Shown piece by piece: positions 34,682 through 45,612 of a DNA stretch of 64,000 bases (position 1 is its first letter; every line of letters begins with the position of its first letter). This DNA is from Geosiphon pyriformis (lineage: Eukaryota > Glomeromycota > Glomeromycetes > Archaeosporales > Geosiphonaceae), in NCBI GenBank assembly GCA_016748015.1, contig JAAOMT010000523.1:1004423-1068422 (forward strand), given 5' to 3'. The translations under genes and the position numbers were made by a program. The notes beneath the pieces were generated by a model, which was not told the origin of the DNA, did not search any database, and saw only the letters and a program-made list of their open reading frames with translations.

Positions 34682-34748
34682 ACTTCTTTTTCTCCTGCAC
34701 CCAAAATTCCCCAAAGAGCCTGTTTTTGAAAGTGAAGTTTTTTGTTTT

Positions 34749-36692
34749 TTGTTTTTTCTGCTATATTGTTTCAACATTTCTTTACACGATAACCCTTTTG
34801 TTGTGGATTTGGAGGCTGCTGCTAGTGGTAGTATGGCTAGAAAAAAGGTACATAAGGGAGTCTTTCATGGTCCTGCTGATGATTCATTTGCTCAGAAAAA
34901 GAAAGTGGTTGTTGGCAATGTTAAGCACTCTGATGATGAAAAAGATGTTTCTTTGGACAAACCTGTCACTGGTGGTAATACGTTCTCTAATGTGGATGGT
35001 GAGTCTAGTGATAGTAAAAGCAGTGTCTTGATGGCTGGTGTTAGTGCTGGTTCTTTGCTTGGCTCAGCTGTCAATACTCCCAAAGCCAAAAATGTGATAT
35101 CTGGTGTTGTTGATGGCTCTTCTCTCGGCTCAATTAACTATGATATAGACGAAGATGTCGAGAACCTCCCTTCTCCTCTCAATCTCCCTCTCAGCAAAAG
35201 GTGGATTGATCCCAAAGTGGTGAAGACTCCTGTGGAAGTGGCGGTTAAGAAGTTTTATGCTTTAAATATTAATCTGTCAGCAGTAGAAAAGAAATCAACT
35301 ACGGCCAAAACTCAAGCAATCAGGAAGATTTTTTCAGTTGTCAATGGTTTTAGGGGGGCCATTACTCCCTCAAAATTTGAAGGGATCATCAGATCCACAT
35401 TTACATCTGAGGAGAGCATAAACAAAGCCGCGTTATTGGCTGAAGAGAAAGGAATCAAGGTAAATGGTGATCTTAAAAGACAAGAGATTAGGTCAGATTG
35501 GGCTGTGGTGATCAAAGAAATTTCCATGGACACACCAAAGGATATGATCGTCACTGCAGTGTTCAAATTTGGGGAAATTAAATCAATCAAGATTCAGCTG
35601 ATCGGAATGTGGCAGAAGGCTGTAGTGGAATTCACTGAATTGGGACAGGCAGAGCAATTGGCTTCAAAATGGTCCTTCTTAATTGGGAAGGATTCTGTGC
35701 ATGTGACGAAAGCCATGGGAGATCGTGATGTCTGGGCCTCTAGGAATCGTTTTAGGGCACTTCTGTTTACATTGCCAGTGGGAACAACTGCACATGATCT
35801 TAGTAATCTTTTGAATAGGACTGGTGGCAAAACTTGCATCATTAATTGTTCATTGGACACTGGCAATAGAGTTTATTGTGCTGTGGTTGGCTTCGAATCC
35901 AAAAATGATCTGAATTCTGCTTTTCTCACTGAGCCTGTTTTTGGTGGTGTTTGTCTCTCGTGGGCTAGATTGGATTTGGTTTGGTGTGGAAAGTATGGAC
36001 GTCTTGGTCATTCGGCTCTAGAGTGTGATGCACCAGATATGTCATCTCCTGATCTCTTGAGTTTTTCTAATAAAAAACATGCTCTTGGTGTTGATTGTCT
36101 CCAGTTGGCTAAGTTATATGCAAAGAAGAATGTTCCCATATCTCGCTCTGCTGCCTTTGGTGGCAAATCATGGGCTCAGGTAGTCTCTCTGGCTTCCCCT
36201 TCTGGTGGCTCTCTTTCTGATTCTGGTCTTGGTGTTGGCTTCTCTCCCCCTACGACTTCAGTTCTGAGTGGTGGTTTTCCCTCTTTTATGATTCTCGATT
36301 CTTCTTTGGATGTTCGATTGGCGTCTTTGGAATGCTCTCTTGAGTTGTTGGCTGACCAAGTGTCTAGTATTTTGAGGAAACTGAGTTGTGTTGAATTGGT
36401 GCACATGGTTTCATCTTTTGGTGCCCCTCTTTTGGTTGGCTCTGTGCCTTTGGCCTCTGTTTTGGACTCTGATATGGCTTTGGATGGCGAATTGGCATCA
36501 TTTGCTCTCCATTCTTCAAGTGCTGATTTGGGTGCTGGTTTTAATTCGAGTAGCTCGAAGGTTCTAACTAACAAGGTGGGTGGTTTGGAGTCTAAAATGT
36601 CAGCTCTGGAGGCTTTTGTCAGTTCTGTTTTGGCTAGGTTAGATCTTTTGTGTTCGGATTTGGGTTCATTGGCTCTCCCTTTTTCCCAATGA
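34749..36692 (+). CDS. LINE copy 1 ORF1, RNA-binding Gag-like protein
   Basis: An uninterrupted frame of 647 codons; the true start may be the ATG at 34833 (MARKKVHKG). It would bind the element's RNA and accompany it to the nucleus. Residues about 1-170 are polar and low in complexity. Residues about 245-305 (SDWAVVIKEI ... EFGEIKSIKIQL type) and 330-390 (RFRALLFTLPVGTTAHDL) look like two RRM-like folds. A zinc knuckle follows near residue 412, but it reads C-x2-Y-x4-H-x4-C; the second Cys is Tyr, a single G-to-A change, so zinc binding is doubtful. The C-terminus is Ser-rich with short Leu-rich coils (SKMSALEAFVSSVLARLDLL). The last codons overlap the ORF2 start as ATGA. Confidence 0.88.
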   Translation: MFFLLYCFNISLHDNPFVVDLEAAASGSMARKKVHKGVFHGPADDSFAQKKKVVVGNVKHSDDEKDVSLDKPVTGGNTFSNVDGESSDSKSSVLMAGVSAGSLLGSAVNTPKAKNVISGVVDGSSLGSINYDIDEDVENLPSPLNLPLSKRWIDPKVVKTPVEVAVKKFYALNINLSAVEKKSTTAKTQAIRKIFSVVNGFRGAITPSKFEGIIRSTFTSEESINKAALLAEEKGIKVNGDLKRQEIRSDWAVVIKEISMDTPKDMIVTAVFKFGEIKSIKIQLIGMWQKAVVEFTELGQAEQLASKWSFLIGKDSVHVTKAMGDRDVWASRNRFRALLFTLPVGTTAHDLSNLLNRTGGKTCIINCSLDTGNRVYCAVVGFESKNDLNSAFLTEPVFGGVCLSWARLDLVWCGKYGRLGHSALECDAPDMSSPDLLSFSNKKHALGVDCLQLAKLYAKKNVPISRSAAFGGKSWAQVVSLASPSGGSLSDSGLGVGFSPPTTSVLSGGFPSFMILDSSLDVRLASLECSLELLADQVSSILRKLSCVELVHMVSSFGAPLLVGSVPLASVLDSDMALDGELASFALHSSSADLGAGFNSSSSKVLTNKVGGLESKMSALEAFVSSVLARLDLLCSDLGSLALPFSQ

Positions 36693-38988
36693 GTCAGTTG
36701 GTGTGGAAGTTTGCTACTTGTAATGTTCGGGGCCTGAATAACTCTGCTAAGCAGGCAGATGTTATTCGCTGGCACTTTGATATGGGTAACTTGGTTTCGA
36801 TTTTCACAGAATCTAAGCTTAAGAACAAGGTTTGACCATGAATTGCTGGCAAGTTTGATGGTGTTCAGGTCTTTACTTCTGGTTTGGATTCTGGTTATCT
36901 TGGTTCTGGTGTAGCAATTGTCATAAACAATTCTTTGGCAAGGCATATTTTCAAAGTTTCTGAGGTGCCCAGCCAGCTCCTCTCCGTCAGACTTCTCTTC
37001 AAAAATAAACTTTCAGTTTCTATTTTGGGTCTTTACACTGGTGCCTCTTCAAGTGTCTGATTCTCACAGACTGGTGACATCAATTCTTTGATTGCTAAGG
37101 CAATAAATGAATCATCTTTTGTGGTCTTGGGTGGCAACTTTAATGAGGATAGCGTTCGTAAGAGTGCCAGTTTCAAAAAGTGCTTTGATCTGGGTCTGGT
37201 TAATGTCTTGGGTAGAAGTGTGCTTGCAAAGACGCTGACATGGGGTAACTCTCATGGTGTTGTCAAGACCATTGACTATATGTTCATCTCTTCAAGCTTG
37301 ATCAATGCTGTGGTGGATTGTGGTATGACTGGAGTCAAGAACTTTTTTGATACTGATCATAAAGCTGTTTCTGTTTCTGTGGATTTGGGTGGCTTGCTTG
37401 ACTTTCAGCTGAATTTGATGTGCAAGCAGGCTAATAAAAATTGTTGGAAGTTCGATTTTGGAAATGCTGGTGAGAAAGAGTAGAACAATTTTAAGGATGC
37501 TACATTGGCCAATGGCCTAATGTTCTCGAATGATTTCGCTGTTTCTGCGGAATCTTCAGATTTGGATGCTATGTGGGACATTGTACGCAAAGTAATGGTT
37601 CTCTCAGCAGTTGGAACATTCAAAAAGAAATGGTTTAAGGGTTATGATGAGGTTTTTACCAAAAGTTCTTCTAGGTTTCACAAGCTTGAGTTGCTGGTAT
37701 CCAAGCTGGTTAAGGCGTCTCATTTGTTGTCTAGTGTGGAATTTGTGTCGTTGTTGAATATGTGGGAGAAGCTCGATGCCAATGGTGCTTCGGTGGTAAA
37801 GTCTTTATTTCTTTTAAGTTCCAGTTTTGACAGGATTTGCTCGGCTCTGGCTAAGGCAAGGAAGTCTTTACCACTTTGCTAAGTTGCTAGAATCCAAATG
37901 TGCTAAGAAATCCCATATCAGGGTGGCTATTAATAAAAAGATGGAAAGTTTTGAATCAGACAAGGGTCACACTATTAGGAGTGTTTTGGAGCATCCCTTT
38001 CACAGAGTAGTACTGGATCATCTGGTTGTAGGTAATAAGTTGATTTTGGAGCCTAGCCTAATTAAGGCTAGGGTGAATGGGATCATGGAAGGCTGGACCA
38101 GGAAGTACAAGGTGGTGTCAGATATCTCTGATATTTGGTCTCGCCAGTACAGACCTTTGGAGCATGTTTTCAATAGTGCATTTTCTGGTGTAATGAGTCC
38201 TATTAGTTTCAATGAGTTGTTCAGTGTGGTTTTTGGTCTGCCTGAGGACAAGGCTGCTGGTCTCTCTGGGATTTTAAACGAGCTCTTGAAACACTATAAC
38301 AGATCAATTTTGAACATGTTTTTGGTGCTTTTAAATTCTTGTTTGATTCGTGAATTAATACCTAGTGCTTGAAAGGAAGCCTGGGTTTCAATGATCTTTA
38401 AGCTGTATGAGTGGGAAGGAGTTCTTACAAACACCCAACCTATTGCCTTGATTGAGACTGCCTGCAAGATTCTTTCTAAGATTCTTTCAGATAGGATCTC
38501 ATTGGCTTGTAGTACTTTTGATGTTCTGCATGGGGACAATTTTTCGGTTTTAAAGGGTACGACAACACAGTCTCCCATTTTTGCCATTGGCTCAGTTATT
38601 GAGAATGCTTTGGAGAAGAATCGTGAACTTTGGTTGGTCTTGTAAGACATGCGGAAGGCTTATGATTCTGTTGGGTGGGAACACCTTCAGGACAATTTGG
38701 TTAGGATAAAGATGTGTAGTAGGTTCATTAGATTCTTTGGCAGCATCCACAGTGGTCGCGTTAACAGAGTTATGACGGATTTTGGTTTGACGGACAGGTA
38801 CGAGATGCATGATGGCTTGGACCAAGGGGAGGTGTTCTCACTGCTCTTTTGGCGCATATTTTATAATCCCCTTTTGTGTGAAATTAAGAGACAGATGGAT
38901 GGGTGTGATTATAGATTGAATTTTTATTTTATTTCTGGATGTGGTCATGCTGAGTCTCGGACTGGTGTAACCTCATTTTTTGCAGTGG
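36689..38988 (+). pseudogene. LINE copy 1 ORF2, 5' part: endonuclease and RT start
   Basis: ATG 36689 overlaps the ORF1 stop. The APE-type endonuclease spans about 36700-37420: ATCNVRGLNN, TESKL (catalytic Glu), GGNFNED in place of the usual GGDFN, IDYMFIS, and FDTDHKAV with the final Asp-His. The Asp-to-Asn change at the third motif probably kills it. RT begins near 38200 and includes TQPIALIETACKILSKILSD, DMRKAYDSVGWEH and LDQGEVFS. It stops at 38988, just before the catalytic FVDD box. Stops occur at Arg, Trp and Gln codons (36834, 36840, 37060, 37481, 38370, 38643), and there is one extra T near 37867 that shifts the frame. Confidence 0.85.
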
Positions 38989-39974
38989 TGTTACCAGACA
39001 AAATTAGAAATATCATTTAGCATGAAATTATCTCATAATTCCTATCATTAATTAGCATATATTATCATTTCAAATTATCACTTATTACATTAGCAAAGAA
39101 TGTCCGAAATTATCATTTAATTAATAACCCAAATTGTACACAACACAAATGTAACCTAATTGCGATGATCAATCATGCAATACCCCGAACTATGTAATAT
39201 TCAAAAGTTTGCTGAAATTTATAGAAATTTGCCGAAATAATTGATAGTTCACTGAAATATCTAATAGTTCGCAGAAATGACTTATAGTTCACCAAAATAT
39301 ATCTTTAGTTCAGCAAAATTGTAGAAAATAGCAAAGTTCAAGTTCATAGAATAGTGTTATGACAAGTTGTATAAAAGATGAGCTTCTCTCTTCGAGAAAA
39401 TGTATCTTACTTTAGATTTATTACTTAGAACCATTCTTACATACACAAAAAGAAATAAAAATCAAATAATTTGAAAAAACCAAATTTTTTAATTATTACA
39501 CTTGGAAAATCCTCAAAACCCAACTAACGTTTTGAAATTGATTAGCTACCAATTTCAGTAAACTGTTAGTAACTCTAGGCCTGGATAGAAAATGTTTCTC
39601 TTGACAAAATTCTATTTCTTTTTACATTTCTTTTATTTTCTTTTATTTTCTTTTATTATTATAATCATTAGGGTAGCCTACAAACAAAATTCTTGTAGAA
39701 GAGTTGACTTTCACAGCAAAGTAACTACACATTTTTAGTGAGCTTCCAAATGAGCAATTTCTGGGAAAGAGTTGACGTTTACTACAATGTAACTACATAA
39801 AGTAACTGGCAAGGAATTGGCCATTCCACTTATAAGCCCAGCAGTTCAAATTATAGGAGATAATTTGAAGATAAATTCAGTTATTGGAGGTTCAACCATG
39901 TCCAAAAAATGTGAATTCACAGCAAATAAGTATCAACAACATTACAGAAAAGAGACCAAAAACCTCTGGTAACA
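38989..39974 (+). repeat. 5' LTR of element B (986 bp)
   Basis: It begins TGTTACCAGA and ends TCTGGTAACA, a perfect 10-bp inverted repeat. Against the 3' LTR I count by eye about 42 differences, about 40 of them transitions, and no indel. The U3 region holds a block of degenerate repeats of about 20 bp (GTTCRCNGAAAT type, about 39205-39325). A TATAAAAG box lies at 39370-39377, followed by a small inverted repeat TTCTCTCTTCGAGAA. Confidence 0.95.
39370..39377 (+). promoter_or_regulatory. TATA box of the family B LTR
   Basis: TATAAAAG is conserved at the same place in the 3' LTR (47934-47941) and in the LTR of element C (57777-57784), just upstream of the hairpin TTCTCTCTTCGAGAA. It is likely to set the transcription start at the U3/R border. 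Confidence 0.6.
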
Positions 39975-39976
39975 TT

Positions 39977-39990
39977 TGGTGCTCTCCCAC
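39977..39990 (+). promoter_or_regulatory. Primer-binding site of element B
   Basis: TGGTGCTCTCCCAC begins two bases after the LTR. TGG pairs with a tRNA CCA end. Element C has TGGTGCTCTCCTAC and element A TGGTGCTCCCTG at the same place. The tRNA was not identified. Confidence 0.65.
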
Positions 39991-40016
39991 AGAAATAACA
40001 CAGCAACAAATTCAAA

Positions 40017-41501
40017 GTGGTGACTGCCTCAGACATCACAACCTTAGAGTACTATCAATTGATTTACACACATTGCAAACAACAATTTGAAATACATGAT
40101 GGAATCATAGCTTTCAAGAAAACACTTTTTCAATACATCGAAAATTGAATCAATGACTACCTCTTTGGGAACTATAACATTACAACAGTTAAAAGAGATC
40201 TTCTTGAGAACATACTACACTATTCCAACACTGAATCAGAAAACATTAGTGCTGAAGCTTGCACTACTTATTTTGAGGAACTTGATTATAATATCATTCA
40301 ATTCTGTGAAGAAAAATATCCTGCAAATGCACAATTTGCCTTTGAACTCGAATCTGAACCTGAAACCAGTAACAACAAAAGACATAAAGATAACCAACCT
40401 GTTCACACAACACCCAATACTTCCAAAATATCATTCAAACATCTACAAACACCTGAACAAAGAACCAGCTCAAAACTTTCACTTATTATCACACCTTTTC
40501 CAGCTTCACTTGCATAAGCACAAACACCTAATTCACCCTTGAATTGATTTGCAAGACCAGAAGATTTTACATTACTCAGAAGTCCCACCAGACAACAAGA
40601 ACCTCTTCAAACTAGTTCCAATCTCCTTGATTTTCTAGCTGAAAATCAAAGTGAACACTCTGAGACAGCAGCAAACGAAGAAAACAACTCTGAAATAACT
40701 GAAGAAAAATCAATAGACAGTGAAAACAAAGAAGACGAAATGACAACATACATCGCAAAAATCCCTGACTTTAATGGAGAAGACATTGAGACCAGTTCTT
40801 AAGAATGGCTCGACCAATTTACTAAAGCTGGAGATGCAAATGGATGGAATGCCACCAGAATGTTAAGAACAATTCCATACTTTCTCAAAGGAACAGCAGA
40901 AGAATGGTTTGAAAACCTGGCCACCCCATTCAATGATTGGAATGCTTTCAAAGCAGCCTTCCTTGAACAGTTCACCAACAATAATACCTCTATCACTCTT
41001 CACAATCGTTTTCGAAATATCAAACAAGAACTCTCCGAATCCATTATGACTTATATTGAGAAATTCAACAAACTTCTCAGACGGATTCGCCAACTCGAGA
41101 CAAACAATTATTATTCTAATGCTCAAATTTTGGATCAATTTATTGCTGGTCTAAAAGATAAACCAATTAAAAAAATTCGCCCACATGCGCCAGAAGATTT
41201 AAACTTTGCCATATAGCATGCGAAAAGATACAAAATGGCCATGGAAGAAGCCAATCGTACAAAACTTGTAAATTTGGCAATTGGAGAAACCAGCTCAGTA
41301 GCTGAGGAAAAAATTGACCAACTCACAAAGAAAGTCGAAAACTATTTTACCAACCAACAACAACAACAATCCCAAAGATATCAACCACCCCAAAGACGAA
41401 ATCAAAATAACTTTGCACCACTTTCCAATAACCAGCCCCAAAATTGCCATTACTGTGGAATCTTTGGCCACTGGAAAAGAGATTGCAGAAAGCTGCAATG
41501 A
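40017..41501 (+). pseudogene. Gag of element B
   Basis: One frame without indels, in the same frame as protease and dUTPase. The start codon is unclear: no ATG lies between the primer-binding site and the first homologous residues, and the frame opens at GTG GTG (element C has GTG GCG), so a non-AUG start or an upstream ATG lost to mutation is possible. The N-terminal region TTLEYYQLIYTHCKQQF is shared with C. The capsid (retrotransposon gag family) spans about 40790-41120, with AEEWFENLATPFNDWNAFKA and IMTYIEKFNKLLRRIRQLE. Then a Gln-rich stretch and a CCHC knuckle CHYCGIFGHWKRDC (41448-41490) follow. Stops at Gln, Arg and Trp positions (for example 40165, 40516, 40543, 40800, 41214, 41499) break it. 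Confidence 0.85.
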
Positions 41502-42395
41502 GACCAACAAAATAGGGGTAATCAACATTACTCTCCATCACAGCAATTTTATTATCAACTATCACCACCAGCTTACTATCCACAAAAACCCCAATACCAA
41601 AATAACTATTATCAGCCCACCCCACAACCAATCCAACAGCAATACCAACAACCACCCACACAACATTATCAAGTACCTGCTCGAAGACTGATTACACAAA
41701 ATCAATTCATACCACAAAACCAATACCAAGTAAACAACAGTAGAATCAGTTCGAACAACCAATTGGTTCCCCAAAATACCACTCAACCAAGACCCAACCA
41801 TTACCACACTCAACCCAATTATTTAACAATGCCAGAAGAATAGGATTTTCACCATACTGCATTCTCAGAAGGTAGAGCTGCAACACAACAACAACGAAAC
41901 TCTTCTCATAACCACACCACTATTCCACCAGCCTGAATTGCTGAAAACGCCAATCCCTCTGATATCTTTCCTTTTGAATTTGAAGCAAATGAATCACCAT
42001 TCTTGCTTAGCAATGTAGTGGCTAATGAGCAAAAAGCTATTACTGCAATGTACACAGAAGCTGAAGTAGAAGGAAAGCCAATTCGCTTGATCCTAAACAG
42101 TGGATCCGCTGGAAGCATTATTACCTACCAGTTAATGCAACAGTTGAAAAAAAATGTCGACCAACCAGCTCAAACAGTAATCATCACTGCCGATGACATA
42201 AAAAAGACCCCGGTAGGAGAAATTGACAATTTTCCGTTCACTCTTGATGGAATCACCATTCCAGTCAAAGTTCTTGTAATGGATGCATCCCAGTACCAAG
42301 CTCTCGTCAGAAATGATTGGCTTCAAAAAGCCAATACTAATCTGAATTGGGAAACACAAGAATTAACAATCTCCTACCAAGGACAACATGCCTGA
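41502..42395 (+). pseudogene. Protease region of element B
   Basis: After a Tyr/Gln/Pro-rich linker the retropepsin core appears at 42003-42395: AITAMYTEAEVEGKPIRLIL, then NSGSAGSIITYQLMQQL. The active-site Asp is Asn here but Asp in element C (LILDSGSA), so this copy lost it by one G-to-A change. A VLVMDASQYQALVRNDWLQ block follows and ends at a TGA (42393). It is in the same frame as gag, so no frameshift signal is needed in this family, unlike family A. Confidence 0.8.
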
Positions 42396-44018
42396 GTACC
42401 TGCCATTTGTGATACATTCAACAAATGCTCTGAAAAAGCCCCGGCTTTTAAATTTGAACTAGAAGAAAAAAAACCAATAATCAAAACATTCATGGCTTTT
42501 GGATCAACGTCCAACTTGGCTGATAAAATAGAACAAGAACATTTTATCCCACACACTAAACCCGAAACCTTTGGATGGAATATACCTTACTCAAAACCCA
42601 AACCAAGGAAACAATGCCCCTATATTCCCCTTAAATGTAAGGACTGCCACAAGAAACTATTGTCAATAGGAGCCTGCATTTCACCTGAAGAAGAATATGA
42701 AAATCATACTTGTTATTACTGCAAGGCTTGTCACAGAGAGCGATGGGGCCATCTAATAAAAAGGAGTGGAAAATGGGACAACATCTCTTGTTTGACTTGT
42801 GGAGATATGCTACCAGAAGAATGCAATTGGATTGATGTAGCAATGAGAGGAGGCGTCTGTGATCAGACCTGCCAATATGCTTTATCAATTTCAGAAAAAG
42901 TAAAAAGAGGAACACCCTTTAATGCAGCATATAATAGTGCTCTCAACAAACTTTATCACTACTCTTATGATGCTGAGATGATTTTCGACTTAGCAATGGC
43001 ATTAATTAATAGAGCTACCAAAAAAGATGTTCGTCAAATGAAGGAAGCAGAATATATTGAATACACTATGGAATTAGCTGGATTTGATTACGAAAATGAA
43101 GTAGAAGTCTACCACCAAATTGCGAGTCACACTTACCCGACCCAAGAAGCTCAAATTCAACAATTAGAGCAAATGAACATTAGGCTATGTGAAAAATGCA
43201 TTATGCCTTGCGATGAACAATGGTGTTCTAAATGCTATGCTCTTAGTATCCCCTTGCCCAGCGAAAATGATGAGAATGAAATTGAATTCGGAGAACCTGA
43301 AGAAATGGAAGAAATTGAAACAACACCCATCTACCTTATCAAAAATCAGTCTGCTTTACAACTTAAATACTTCAACAACAATGGACAAAGAATAAAACCC
43401 AAAAAAGCACACGAAATTGATGCTGGATATGACCTAAGATATCCAGGCAAGGATACTCTTGTTTTCAAACCCAAATCTCTCACAAAAATCAACCTCAAAA
43501 TTGCACTCGGAATCCCGCCAGGAGCAATAGTTCAAATCGCCTCCCGGTCCTCTCTGGCAAGCAAAGGAATCAATGTCAGAGGAGGAATAATCGATGCTGG
43601 ATATACTGGAGACATAACAGTGATGCTTCAAAATGAAACTGACAAACCATTCAAGATCGAACATGCTGAAAAAATTGCCCAAGCTATTTACCTACTCTTA
43701 ATCAATATTTTGGGTTTGCAACTAGTCAATCAAAGAGAACAATTAGGAAAAAGCGATAGAGGAACCCAAGGTTTTGGTTCAACTGGACGATTCACAGTTC
43801 CAGTTAATATAGCTCTTAACACACAGAATGAATCCCACCAGATTCTCAGACTTCCACAACCAATTACTATCTCACCCTTTGGAGAACATCCGGAAATCTA
43901 CACCTGCCTAAAGTCAACAACTACACAACAAATTTTTGAGTCCAATGAACAAGTCTGCTTGAAACATAATATTTTGATTCCAAACATTTATATTCCAGAA
44001 GGAACAAAGAAAGTCTGA
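42396..44018 (+). CDS. Cys-rich zinc module fused to dUTPase (element B)
   Basis: The frame is open without a stop for 508 codons from 42492, the longest open stretch of the element. First part (42595-43230): at least five CxxC pairs (KCKDCHKK, TCYYCKACH, SCLTCGD, VCDQTC, LCEKC...WCSKC), probably zinc ribbons. Second part (43330-43800): a trimeric dUTPase, which would hydrolyse dUTP and keep uracil out of the cDNA. Motif 1 is DAGYDLR, motif 2 SRSSLASKGI, motif 3 GGIIDAGYTGDITV with the catalytic Asp and base-stacking Tyr, motif 4 KIAQ, motif 5 RGTQGFGSTG. All key residues are present. A tail (43800-44018) leads towards RT. dUTPase is known from betaretroviruses and non-primate lentiviruses, but there at other places in the genome. 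Confidence 0.88.
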   Translation, partial: VPAICDTFNKCSEKAPAFKFELEEKKPIIKTFMAFGSTSNLADKIEQEHFIPHTKPETFGWNIPYSKPKPRKQCPYIPLKCKDCHKKLLSIGACISPEEEYENHTCYYCKACHRERWGHLIKRSGKWDNISCLTCGDMLPEECNWIDVAMRGGVCDQTCQYALSISEKVKRGTPFNAAYNSALNKLYHYSYDAEMIFDLAMALINRATKKDVRQMKEAEYIEYTMELAGFDYENEVEVYHQIASHTYPTQEAQIQQLEQMNIRLCEKCIMPCDEQWCSKCYALSIPLPSENDENEIEFGEPEEMEEIETTPIYLIKNQSALQLKYFNNNGQRIKPKKAHEIDAGYDLRYPGKDTLVFKPKSLTKINLKIALGIPPGAIVQIASRSSLASKGINVRGGIIDAGYTGDITVMLQNETDKPFKIEHAEKIAQAIYLLLINILGLQLVNQREQLGKSDRGTQGFGSTGRFTVPVNIALNTQNESHQILRLPQPITISPFGEHPEIYTCLKSTTTQQIFESNEQVCLKHNILIPNIYIPEGTKKV

Positions 44019-45612
44019 GTTACTTTTTACAATCCCAATAATTACCCCATAATTTTATTAAATAATTTAGAAATTGGAGTTATTCACAGTAATATATTTT
44101 AACAAGAATTACCCCAAATAGTTCCCGATTTCTCTGAAATTATTGGACATTCAATACCAAAAACCAACCCAAACCCCAGCTCCGAAAACTACCATGTTGT
44201 CATGAAAAAACTATCTCGAATCAACATAGGACAACTTGAACCACAACAACAGACCCAGCTCAAAGAGCTAATTGCAAAATTTGCTGACATCTTCACCGAA
44301 AACAACAATGACTTAGGAAGAACTGATTTGGTTCAACACCAAATCTATACAGGAGATGCCAAACCAAGGTGACAACAAGCCTACCGAGTTGTCCCAGAAA
44401 GTCACCAATTTATCCAAGAAGAAGTACAACAGATGCTTAACAATGGGCTTATTCAACTATTAATGAGCCCATGGGCCTCACCTGTGGTCCTAGTTAAAAA
44501 AAAAATGGAAAGATACGATTTTGTGTTGATTACCGACAACTCAATAGTGTCACCATTGGGGATGCTTACCCTCTTCCCCGAATTGATGACATGTTGGATG
44601 CCCTTGGAAAGTCCAAATACTTTTCACCATTAGATTTAGAGAGTGGATACTGGCAAGTTGCTATGGATCCCAAAGACTGCCCCAAAACAGCATTCACCAC
44701 TCAAGGAGGAAATTACGAGTTCAATGTAATGCCTTTTGGATTATGCAATGCACCAGCAACATTCCAAAGACTCATGGATGTTGTTTACAAAGGCCTCCTT
44801 TGGAAATCAGTAGTAGTTTATCTCGATGACACTGATGTTTATTCATCATCTTTCGAGCTACATTTAATTCACCTGCGAGAAGTTTTTCAACGATTACAGA
44901 AAGCAGGATTGAAACTGAACATTGAAAAATACTACTTCGGAAAAACAAGTTTAGCTTTTCTTGGTCACATTGTTAGCAAAAATGGAATTAAACCAGACTC
45001 CGGAAAAATCAGTACTGTCAAAAACTTCAAGACTCCACGAAATACCACAAAATTAAGAGGATTTATTGAATTAGCATCCTATTACCGAAAATTCATCAAA
45101 GGATTCTCAGAAATTGCAAAACCCCTCAACCAGCTCATTACTAAAAATGTCGAATACAAATGGACAGAAGAACACCAAAATGCCTTCGAGATACTTAAGG
45201 AAAAACTCACAACAGCTCCAATCCTCACCTACCCAGATTTCAGCAACCAATTCTGGTTAGCAACTGATGCCTCTTATACTGCTTTTGGTGCCATTCTATC
45301 ACAGTTAGATGACAATGGAAATGAGCGAGTAATTGCTTATGCTAGTAGAATATTAAAGCCAGCCGAAAAAAACTACCCTACAACAGAATTAGAAACCGCA
45401 GCAGTAATCTGGGCTCTACATCACTTCAACCTTTACCTCAGACCCAAAGAATTTGATATTATCACTGATAATATTGGACTTAAATGGCTTCAAAACAAAA
45501 ACACCCAGCTGAACGCAAAACAAACCCAATAGACAAAATTTTTAGCTAATTACCAATACATTGTACACCACAAACCAGGAAAACTCCACACCAACATTGA
45601 TTGTCTCTCAAG
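44019..45612 (+). pseudogene. Reverse transcriptase and RNase H of element B
   Basis: The N-terminal RT part continues the gag-pro-dUTPase frame (QLKELIAKFADIFTENNNDL, MSPWASPVVLVKKK). A run of ten A at 44496-44505 then shifts the frame; one A too many explains it. The rest (44500-45530) holds RFCVDYRQLNSV, YFSPLDLESGYWQVAMD, MPFGLCNAPATFQRLMD and the catalytic VVYLDDTDVYS, both Asp intact. RNase H follows: WLATDASYTAFGAILSQ, TTELETAAVIWAL, and FDIITDNIGLKWL. A TAG replaces Trp at 45530, and the tether ends near GKLHTNIDCLSRMRQN. Confidence 0.88.

Noticed and set aside
34726-35031. Frame of 101 codons overlapping the ORF1 start
   Set aside because: Shifted shadow of LINE ORF1, hydrophobic by codon offset; the equivalent frame is not open in LINE copy 2.
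36176-36946. Open frame of 256 codons on the - strand
   Set aside because: It lies antisense to LINE ORF1/ORF2; it is open only because the Ser/Leu-rich coding strand gives few stops on the complement. No recognisable content.
41235-41813. Several overlapping frames on both strands around the gag knuckle and linker of element B
   Set aside because: The Gln/Asn/Pro-rich linker (CAA, AAC, CCA repeats) leaves all frames open. Only the frame continuous with capsid and protease is supported.
43330-43800. dUTPase as a fragment of a large DNA virus or as the host gene
   Set aside because: It is in frame with the Cys module, flanked by gypsy protease and RT, and present at the same place in the B' copy, so it belongs to the retroelement.
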